Of a stretch of DNA of 64,000 nt, positions 56,016-64,000 are shown piece by piece. Within the stretch, counting starts at the first letter, position 1. Each line of letters opens with the position of its first letter. The position numbers and the translations under genes are program-made. The DNA comes from Monomorium pharaonis (lineage: Eukaryota; Arthropoda; Insecta; Hymenoptera; Formicidae): the NCBI RefSeq assembly GCF_013373865.1, contig NC_050473.1, forward strand, positions 8,257,710-8,321,709. The letters are read 5' to 3'. A model generated the notes under the pieces. It was not told the origin of the DNA. It did no database searches and was given only the letters and a program-made list of their open reading frames with translations.

Positions 56016-56064
56016 AAACACACACACACACACACACACACGCGTGCGCGCGCGCACGCACGCA
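56016..56064. repeat. (CA)n followed by alternating CG
   Basis: About 13 CA units run into GCGCGCGC and GCACGCACGC. The stretch is alternating purine-pyrimidine throughout, a potential Z-DNA former. Confidence 0.85.
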
Positions 56065-57532
56065 CCCATTCACGCTGCACGGATATCACATTGTTGGAGC
56101 ATGAGACTGCCGCACCTGAGGCGTATCTCGGTGGAAAGCTAATGAAGTGCAAAGTTTTCCACGTAGACTATCAGCTTTTGCTCGCTCGCTGCGATATGTC
56201 CTCGTTAATTAGAGGGGTTACAATCTACCGTTTCCATTTCGATGCGTTGACATCGAACTAACAACTCTCCTCCTCTCGCTCTAGCTATCCCGCGAGAAAC
56301 AAAGCTTCAACGATTTTGTCATTTAAAATTAAAGTGAAGAGCGCAGTGATCTATTTTGTTCGCGAAGTGCACGGATGCGAGTGTACTCCATCACGTTCGG
56401 AGATATTAGAAATCGATCGGCAGGAAATGTCTAGCATTTTAATGTTCCCATGTCGACTTAAAAATAATTGAGGTATATAAATATTAATAAAATTTAAATA
56501 AATTAAACATATAAAAAACAGTCTCCAATATTAACATTAAATTAAAATATATTCCATATTTTATATAACAATTGTTGTTTTATATACGAGTATAAGCAAG
56601 AAATTGTATTCTTGCTTGCATGTGAAACAATAATAATCTTGCTTATATGTAATTTAATTTCCTTTAAAGAACTTAGATAATTTTAAATTTCAATACAATA
56701 TTATATTTTTATGCTAATATTATAAGAATCATCTTAAAAAATTTAATTGTATTAATAATAATGGTATAAAAAAAATCGTATTCTTCAAGTTACTTTTTTC
56801 TATCCGATATATATATTTTTTTAAAGTTATGAAAATTATTAAACTATGAGAATATTTTCAGAACAATAAACGTTTTTTCTTTGCACAATCTAATTCTAAA
56901 TTTAGAGCAAAATTTTCACATTAACACAATTTTTTACGCTGTAACATGTTACAACATAATTCAAAATAATTATTTTTTTAATGTACAAAAATAAAAAGAG
57001 AAAAATGATCGTTTACTCTAATTTATACTGAAACAAAAGAGAACACCCTCTGATTTTTACTCGAGATAATTGTAAGTACAGAGAAACGCACTCTCCTTTT
57101 AATACGTATCAGATCTTGCGAAGAGGCCAAAGTTAAAGGACTATATTGGCGTCTTAGAGTTTTGTGTTCCCAGAGGAACAAGATACTACGACATTGCGGC
57201 TCATCGCCATTGTTTCCAAGATGGCAGTCTCCATTGTCATCAACGTGATGTATTATGAGAAAAACAATGAAGAAAGATTTATCTTAACCGGAAGCGGAGT
57301 CTTTTATCCAAACAACCCATTCACTACCTAATTCACTCTTAAGCTGAAGCGTAATGAGCTCTGATCTAATCTAATTCCATCCAATCTTCCTCTGGCTATA
57401 GATACATCCCGCAGCTATTACAGTTCTCTGATTACTCAGCTATAGATACTTTGTATGCACTTGGCTTGGTTGAAGTTACTCCCCGCCGTCTATCCGCGGA
57501 TTGAAAAGACGCAGTCGATTGTGTGCTTCGGT

Positions 57533-57601
57533 GTCATCATCCTCGACTATTTTGAATCTTGGTCTCTTGGGAGTCATCGTCCTCGACTATTTTGAATCTT
57601 G
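57533..57601 (+). repeat. Direct repeat of 29 bp
   Basis: GTCATC(A/G)TCCTCGACTATTTTGAATCTTG occurs at 57533 and 57573 with one mismatch. Confidence 0.85.
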
Positions 57602-57812
57602 ATCACTGAGAAGACATTTCGAACCCAGATTTATTAGCTTTCTAACTTAATAATAGAGTATTACTGTAATTAAAATCAGCAGTAATAAGATTTATAAAAT
57701 TTCTCAGGATAAGTCATTTATTTATTCATTTTATCGCATCTTTATCGCCAAAATAAAATTAAGATAAAAAAATGGACGAGTTAAATATTTTAAATACAGA
57801 GTTTATATGAAA

Positions 57813-57815
<3 letters not shown>

Positions 57816-57855
<40 letters not shown>
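57816..57855. repeat. (TA)20 microsatellite
   Basis: Uninterrupted AT/TA dinucleotides. Confidence 0.95.
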
Positions 57856-57857
<2 letters not shown>

Positions 57858-58167
57858 TTCGCCATTAAATCCGGAATATGCAGTGGAGTTTCAAACACTG
57901 AGCAAACACTTCTGCTACTTCGAGACATATATCGACCGTTCCTGAGTGCATTTCTAACTCAACAACTTGCAGTGTACAAAGTGCACGGGCGCTACGGACC
58001 ATTTTGCAGCGTCTGAGCACAGCTACACTGACGTCACAGGTTTCGAATGTGATCCCATTAAATTTACTCAGCAATTAACCACATTTTATTGATTAAATTA
58101 TAATTAAATAAAGAAACACCCTTTACGCATACGTAGATTTTTCAAAAAGTACGTAATTGAAAGTACG

Positions 58168-58168
<1 letters not shown>

Positions 58169-58211
<43 letters not shown>
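58169..58211. repeat. (AC)n microsatellite with GC interruption
   Basis: AC units broken by CGCGCGCG near 58176-58184, again alternating purine-pyrimidine. Confidence 0.9.
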
Positions 58212-58213
<2 letters not shown>

Positions 58214-59138
58214 TATACACATATGTCGAACAATTTCTTTCACTACTATTTTACTTTAATTTTTTTTAAGTTTTAGTTTTGATTTTATTAAAAAATATAA
58301 CTTCTGAATTCTTATTATTATAATATTATTTAAAGTATTTATTTAAATATTTATTTAATTTTACAACTTAAGAGATATAAATTTGAATATTTTCAGTTTT
58401 ATATTTCGTATAATAATATAGCAACTGCAGTGATAGCGAATGGATAGAATTAAAAGTCTCAATTTGTCGAATGAAATACCAAACGCTTTCCAATCCGAGG
58501 GACACTTCGATCGCTGCTCGCATATTAAACTGTCCCTTTTCATATAATATTTAGCTCCTGTGAATATTGAAACAGCCGAAACCGTTAAAAAATCGATTTT
58601 TTGGTTATAAAAAGGTTAAATAGTTTTTATTAGAATTTTAGCCATTAATTTGAAAAAAAACCCGCTCTCCACAATATTGTGTATTTTATAGAGTTGTAAA
58701 CGTTTCGTTGGATGTCGGTGCTTTAGGGCTTTACCCTCCTCGTGCATTTAATGGCTGCCATTACAGATTTCAATTAACCGGAAATTTCACTAATCGCTTG
58801 TTTGACTACGGAATTTACGGTTAAAGGCTAATTTGTCAACCGGAAATTAACTGGTGCAGAAATTAACATAGTTCATGTTGCATTACAAACTGAAGTTCTA
58901 AGAAGTAATCAGAAATCAGTCTATCAATGAATTGTTTGCTAAATAAGAAAAACAAGATTCAAATAAAGCCTCGATGCAACGTAAATCTAAAGTTTATAAT
59001 ACACGTACATAAACGTGTGACAATAAAAAGGTAAAATTTATATTTTTGCTTTTGTCGCCGACCGCGATGTAACATTAATCATTTAGCGTACACCACGACT
59101 TCTGAATACTCAATCAGCAAATTTCTCTCTTGTTACAG

Positions 59139-59347
59139 ATACGCTGAGTCTAGGAGATCGGACGATAGATACCATGGACAGACACGCGATCCAGACCAGA
59201 CCTCGGCAGCAAATGCTGGATCATTCTTCCGGCCCGAAGTCGAAACCGGAACCTACCTTCGACTACTCGCAGAACACCAACGTGACGGCCCTGATTGGAA
59301 AAACTGCATACCTCACGTGCCGAGTTCGCAATCTAGGCGACAAAACC
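59139..59347 (+). CDS. dpr: dpr family gene, second coding exon (linker and first half of Ig domain 1), partial
   Basis: Dpr proteins are neuronal cell-surface proteins with two Ig domains that bind DIP partners to specify synaptic matching. The exon follows TTACAG, finishes Asp21 and codes to residue 90, ending phase 0 at a GTAAGG donor. Residues 21-59 are a polar linker. The Ig domain starts at FDYSQNTNVTALIGK (61-75; N68 is in an NVT glycosylation sequon), and LTCRVRNLGDKT (79-90) carries the first Ig cysteine, C81, in the Dpr-specific form. In the family this is followed at once by VSW, which must lie on the next exon; I find none before 64000. The pattern looks closest to the dpr8/9/21 group, from memory. 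An ATG at 59174 lies in frame but lacks a signal peptide, which favours splicing from 34829-34889. Confidence 0.92.
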
Positions 59348-60040
59348 GTAAGGGCTTTCATTATATTCCCTTGTAAATTATAAATTACGAAACAAAGATA
59401 TTATCTGTATAATAGCAGCGTTTGCTCTGCTTGAAAATATTTCTTGGAATTATTATTCAAGATCGATACAAATCTTTATTTCGATATAAAAGTGTTAATT
59501 ATTGTATAAAAATTTTATTAAACAGATATTAATTATTTTACATTCTTGGAACACGAGATCAAGAGACACGGTAGTGGCTCGCGCCAAGTGAAAGCGCAGC
59601 GCGAGCCCGACCGTGCTCTTTACGCGAGTACGCGACTTGCAAGCACTCGAGATTATTGAATCTCAGAAACGGTTAAATCGATCGAGTTTCTAAGTAAGCT
59701 CAATCGAAAGCTTGGGGTCGATTTATATTAGAAAACTATTTTTATTTTTTCTCTACATGTCCTATGAATGGAGATATCGCGACGCAAAGTCCGAAAAGCC
59801 AAAATTTCATTTAAGATACGTCGTCGTCATCGTCAACCTTGTTGGTATCTCTGCGGGTAGTGCGGGTGCCGAAAATGAGGGACGAAAATCCATTTCGCTC
59901 ATCTACTACCGTGTGGCGTTCGCATCGTCACTATAGCACCGTATATGGCAATGTATAAGTCACGTGGTCACCAGTGGCTCGCTCGCGCCGTGAATTAGTT
60001 GTGTGAAGATGATAGGTTATATATGAGGTTTTATTATTAT
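59348..60040 (+). other. Start of dpr intron 2
   Basis: Non-coding from the GTAAGG donor. It holds a GC-rich patch at 59550-59710 with the stem-loop listed separately, and a second short patch at 59950-60000 that repeats AGTGGCTCGC. The intron continues to the window end. Confidence 0.7.
59562..59619. other. GC-rich stem-loop in dpr intron 2
   Basis: AGAG, CACGGT and GGCTCGCGC (59576-59584) pair with GCGCGAGCC (59599-59607), ACCGTG and CTCT, with small internal loops and a 14-nt apical loop. The 19 paired positions in 58 nt stand out from AT-rich surroundings. It could be an intronic structured RNA, a small-RNA precursor, or the end of a decayed element. Confidence 0.6.
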
Positions 60041-61660
60041 TAATCATTGACACCAATATAAATTAATTAATTAATCAGAGAGTAACATAGCTCAGTTTAT
60101 CGATGAGGTAGATGAGATGTTGCGTGATGTAAAATGTGTATTATTGTTGTAATTGTCAATGATAATGTTGTAAGGATAAAGTAAAGAATAAAAATAGTAT
60201 AATATTGATTGACAATTACAGCAACATTTTTTATCCAATACACAATTCTTCTACATCATACAATATTTAATCTCTCATCGACACTAATATAAAATTACAG
60301 AGCTATTTTATTTTAACAGGTCACATAAGTTGCTTCGGCCACAGGTCAGCTCCTGTCAAGTGACATGTGTAGTGGAGGTTAAATTATTTATTTAATGATT
60401 TTAATCATTGACACCAATATAAATTAATTAATTTCAGAGAGTAACATAGCTCAGATTTATCGATGAGGTAGATGAGATGTTGCGTGATGTAAAATGTGTA
60501 ATTATTGTTGTAATTTCAATGATAATGTTGTAAGGATAATAAAGTAAAGAATAAAAATAGTATATTGATTGATTGACAATTACAGCAACATTTATCCAAT
60601 ACACAATTCTTCTACATCATACAATATTTCATCTCTCATCGACACTAATATAAAATTACAGAGCTATTTTATTTTAACAGGTCACATAAGTTGCTTCGGC
60701 CACAGGTCAGCTCCTGTCAAGTGACATGTGTAGTGGAGGTTAAATTATTTATTTAATGATTTTAATCATTGACACCAATATAAATTAATTAATTTCAGAG
60801 AGTAACATAGCTCAGATTTATCGATGAGGTAGATGAGATGTTGCGTGATGTAAAATGTGTAATTATTGTTGTAATTTCAATGATAATGTTGTAAGGATAA
60901 TAAAGTAAAGAATAAAAATAGTATATTGATTGATTGACAATTACAGCAACATTTATCCAATACACAATTCTTCTACATCATACAATATTTCATCTCTCAT
61001 CGACACTAATATAAAATTACAGAGCTATTTTATTTTTAATTTTAACCGGTCACATAAGTTGCTCTGGCCACAAGTCAGCTCCTGTTAAGTGACATGTGTA
61101 GTGGAGGTTAAATCATTTATTTAATGATTTTTAACATCTCATCTATTTAATCATCGTTCATTAAGATTTTCCACTTGTGTCGATGAAATAAATGAGATTG
61201 ACACAAATGTAAAATTAAATAATCAGAGAATAACATAGCTCAGATTTTATACTGGTGTTGATGAGGTAGATGAGATGTTGCATGATGTAGAAAATGTGTA
61301 TTATTGCTGTAATTGTCAATCATGTTATAAGGATAAGAACTATCATCATCACCAAGGTATTACTTTTGTCACCAAGATACAATTATATGTTACTAGTAAA
61401 GAATAAAATAGTATTGTTAAAACCATTTATTTGATTTGAAATTTTGTTAGATAATTAATATTGATTGACAATTACAGCAACATTTAACCAATACACAAAT
61501 CTTCTACATCATACATCTCATTTCTCATCGATACTAATGTAAAATCAGAGAGCTATTTTATTTTAATAATCGGTTACGTAGGTTGCTCGGGCCACGGGTC
61601 AGCCCGTGTCAAGTGACATATGTAGTATTGGTTAAATCATTTATTTAATGATTTTTCAGG
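60041..61660 (+). repeat. Tandem array of a 361-bp unit that is itself an inverted repeat
   Basis: TAATCATTGACACCAATATA starts units at 60041, 60402 and 60763. A fourth, longer and diverged unit begins near 61123 and ends near 61660. Within each unit the left arm (TCGATGAGGTAGATGAG, GTGATGTA, TTGTAATTGTCAAT) pairs with the right arm (ATTGACAATTACAGCAACAT, TACATCAT, CTCATCGA), giving hairpins with arms of about 100 bases. Units 2 and 3 are near identical for about 290 bases. The likely origin is a MITE amplified in tandem. Confidence 0.85.
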
Positions 61661-61679
61661 AAATATATTATTTAAATTA

Positions 61680-62230
61680 AATGAGTGACCAAACATAATT
61701 ACCTTTTTAAATAAAAATGTAAAAAGGGCTCCAAGTGTGTGGGCTTCTTTAAGGGAAGACAGAAATTCAAGATAATCGTTTTCATCAAATTCAACTTAGG
61801 CATGGTTCCAAAACATGCTCTAAAGAAAAATTTTATTTAAAAATTTATAGTATTATATCCGTTATATAAACTTTAACTTCTTAGTAAAATTTTTCTCAAA
61901 AAGAAAGTTTTAGAGTGTAACCTTAAGTGGTCTATAAAACTAAGTAGTTTATAAAAAAATATAAAATGCGTGATATCCAAACAAAATTACCTTTTTAAAA
62001 AGGGTAAAAAAAGCGCCAAGTGTGTGATTTTCCTTTAACAAAAAATTTACAAAATTCAAGATATTCAATCTAAGTGATAGATACATTAAATTCAATCTAA
62101 GTGGTCTATAAACATTACAAAATGCGTGATATCCCAACAAAATTACCTTTTTAAAAAAGGTAAAAAAAGGCGCCAAGTGTTTGGTTTTTCCCTTAAGCAA
62201 AAAAATTATTGGATGTTTTAACCTAAGTAA
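61680..62230 (+). repeat. Three degenerate direct repeats
   Basis: CCAAACA(T/A)AATTACCTTTTTAAA, an A-rich gap, then GCGCCAAGTGTGTG recurs near 61689, 61976 and 62134. Between the last two, TGCGTGATATCC(A/C)AACAAAATT is also shared. The 83-residue minus-strand frame (61949-62200) reads two copies of this repeat and is not a gene. Confidence 0.75.
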
Positions 62231-62536
62231 TATAAGAAAGAAATCACAAATTCAAGATAAAATTTTTAATCAAATTCAACCTAAGTGGTATATACTTTTG
62301 GATGGTTCAACCTAAATATTATACTCACACATAAATTAACTTCTCTACAATAATAATGATATCTAAATATTTTGCGCCAATTATAAGAACAAATATTTTT
62401 ATAAAAACTAAAACATTATTACTATTCTTTAGCCAGTTTTTATAATACAAAATTTTTTAGATTTGACACTATAAAATTAAAGTATTACGTTTTTTTTTCT
62501 ACAAAAGTAATGATATATATAGAAAATGCGCCAACT

Positions 62537-62576
62537 ATAAAGTAGATGTTTATACAAGCTAGAACATCTACTTTAT
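62537..62576. repeat. Perfect 14-bp inverted repeat at the palindrome edge
   Basis: ATAAAGTAGATGTT (62537-62550) and AACATCTACTTTAT (62563-62576) flank 12 bases. Its right arm is also the first stretch of the large inverted repeat that can be seen within the window. Confidence 0.8.
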
Positions 62577-62619
62577 TATGCTTTGGCTGACATTATAGTT
62601 TAATTTTTTATTAAGCCCG

Positions 62620-62715
62620 TATCAGACTAGAGATTGATATTGAGATTGAAATGAAATATAACCAATTAGTTAGTCAAATTCTAATTCAATCTCAATCTCA
62701 ATCTCTAGTCTGATA
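62620..62715. mobile_element. Small MITE-like hairpin (96 bp)
   Basis: TATCAGACTAGAGATTGATA... (62620-62650) is inverted at 62685-62715 with one mismatch, around a 34-base centre. Similar bases continue outward (AAGCCCG and AAGCTA). Its mirror copy in the other palindrome arm is 63847-63942. Confidence 0.6.
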
Positions 62716-63279
62716 TAGCTTTGATTGTCTTAAGTTTGTCTTTAGATACAATTTCGTTAATTACGAAGTATTTTAACGATAAACTTAAGAAGATTCTTAA
62801 ATATAAGATTAAACTATAAATATTAGCCTTTTGTATTAAATATTGGCTGCTGTGCGCCGATACGAGGCTGCTGTGCACCTGCAAAAAACAATTGTCAGGA
62901 AGTATATTGGCAAAGAGTAAAGAAAATAATATTGAGCTGGTAAATAAGTTTTAATACAAACAAATTATAAATATTACAAATAAATATTTTAATACAAATA
63001 AATATTTTACTACAAAAACTTGGCGCTGCTAAACCGAATAATTTGCTTTAATACAAAATCATTTTCTTACAATCTCACTTACATATTAAAACAATACATA
63101 TAACATACACGCATGCATGAGAGAGAGAGAAAGAAAAAGAGAGAGACAGGTATTCGAACGTATGCACGCATAAGAGACAGATACTACTTTCTTAAAAGTA
63201 AATCGCTTCCTTATAAACTAATAAGTTATATTATACTAAACTTAAGTAAATCGCTTCTCTATAAACTAAGTTATATACT

Positions 63280-63281
<2 letters not shown>

Positions 63282-63316
<35 letters not shown>
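63282..63316. repeat. (AC)n microsatellite in the palindrome spacer
   Basis: About 17 AC units in the spacer of the large inverted repeat. It belongs to the spacer and is not mirrored in the arms. Confidence 0.9.
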
Positions 63317-63317
<1 letters not shown>

Positions 63318-64000
63318 TCAGATGCACATACAAGAGAAAAAGGAAGAGCTGGCAAATTATCTGGCATATAGAAAGTAGTATCTGTCTCTTATGCGTGCAT
63401 ACGTTCGAATACCTGTCTCTCTCTTTTTCTTTCTCTCTCTCTCATGCATGCGTGTATGTTATATGTATTGTTTTAATATGTAAGTGAGATTGTAAGAAAA
63501 TGATTTTGTATTAAAGCAAATTATTCGGTTTAGCAGCGCCAAGTTTTTGTAGTAAAATATTTATTTGTATTAAAATATTTATTTGTAATATTTATAATTT
63601 GTTTGTATTAAAACTTATTTACCAGCTCAATATTATTTTCTTTACTCTTTGCCAATATACTTCCTGACAATTGTTTTTTGCAGGTGCACAGCAGCCTCGT
63701 ATCGGCGCACAGCAGCCAATATTTAATACAAAAGGCTAATATTTATAGTTTAATCTTATATTTAAGAATCTTCTTAAGTTTATCGTTAAAATACTTCGTA
63801 ATTAACGAAATTGTATCTAAAGACAAACTTAAGACAATCAAAGCTATATCAGACTAGAGATTGAGATTGAGATTGAATTAGAATTTGACTAACTAATTGG
63901 TTATATTTCATTTCAATCTCAATATCAATCTCTAGTCTGATACGGGCTTAATAAAAAATTAAACTATAATGTCAGCCAAAGCATAATAAAGTAGATGTTC

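Larger units (their letters stand above)
34890..59138 (+). other. Intron 1 of the dpr gene (24,249 bp)
   Basis: It starts GTAAAT and ends with a pyrimidine-rich stretch and TTACAG, and it interrupts a codon after base 1. AT-rich DNA is studded with CpG-dense islands near 37.5-38.4, 40.6-41.0, 42.8-43.3, 45.3-46.4, 47.4-48.1, 48.9-49.4, 50.1-51.1, 53.2-54.0 and 55.6-56.2 kb. Dpr genes are known for very long introns that hold neuronal enhancers, so the islands are candidate control regions (inference). Open frames inside are short, mostly non-ATG and without domains. Repeats within it are listed separately. Confidence 0.7.
62562..64000. repeat. Large inverted repeat, arms of at least 630 bp, 179-bp spacer
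   Basis: Positions 62562-63191 equal the reverse complement of 63371-64000 at every base; I compared them line by line. The arms may continue beyond the window. The spacer (63192-63370) has a duplicated AAGTAAATCGCTTC(C/T) block and a (CA)n run (63282-63316). The arms hold a small MITE-like hairpin, a GA tract and GGCTGCTGTGC repeats. It is either a very young or gene-converted palindrome, or an assembly fold-back. Confidence 0.95.

Noticed and set aside
57200..57240. CCAAGATGGC with a nearby GCCAT as a possible Pho/YY1 Polycomb element
   Set aside because: Two short cores alone are expected by chance in 64 kb; there is no cluster of GAGA or further Pho sites beside them.
61949..62200. 83-residue minus-strand frame with an internal repeat (TLF/FTFFKKVILxGYHAF twice)
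   Set aside because: The protein repeat is just the translation of the degenerate DNA direct repeat.

Overview
This is eukaryotic DNA, almost certainly from an insect and probably a hymenopteran such as an ant (the order is my inference). Long AT-rich non-coding tracts alternate with short CpG-dense GC-rich islands, microsatellites are frequent, and the only recognisable gene is an insect-type dpr (defective proboscis extension response) immunoglobulin gene split by a 24-kb intron. I see no operons, prokaryotic genes, CRISPR arrays, rRNA or tRNA. Most open frames here are short, start on non-ATG codons, or mirror simple repeats, and I do not call them genes.

Region 1 (1-15376) is dominated by a tandem array of about 81 monomers of about 164 bp (1598-14926). 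The array is bracketed by the hallmarks of a Helitron rolling-circle transposon. TC-starting 5' ends lie at 1213 and 1513, and an 8-bp GC hairpin lies 11 nt before a terminal CTAG at 15373-15376, with A and T as outer flanks. A 230-bp short copy of the same family lies on the minus strand at 49586-49815 and helps fix both ends. The whole is best read as a giant non-autonomous Helitron-like element that carries its own satellite, with edge-diverged monomers and higher-order repeats of about 8 monomers.

Region 2 (15377-34699) is upstream intergenic DNA. It has GC islands near 18-20, 24.4-25.3, 27-28 and 33-34.7 kb, an old 150-bp repeat pair offset by 720 bp, a palindromic MITE at about 23.5 kb, and several microsatellites.

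Region 3 (34700-59347) holds the 5' part of the dpr gene on the plus strand. It has a TATA box and arthropod initiator, a signal-peptide exon (34829-34889), a 24,249-bp phase-1 intron, and a second exon (59139-59347) that carries the linker and the first half of the first Ig domain. Joined, the exons read 90 codons with no stop. The rest of the gene lies beyond the window. The intron holds GC islands (candidate control elements), fold-back repeats, old repeat pairs and the short Helitron.

Region 4 (59348-64000) is the start of the next dpr intron and is rich in structured repeats: a GC-rich stem-loop, four tandem copies of a 361-bp unit that is itself an imperfect inverted repeat, a degenerate triplicate repeat, and a huge inverted repeat with 630-bp arms that match at every base and run off the window end.
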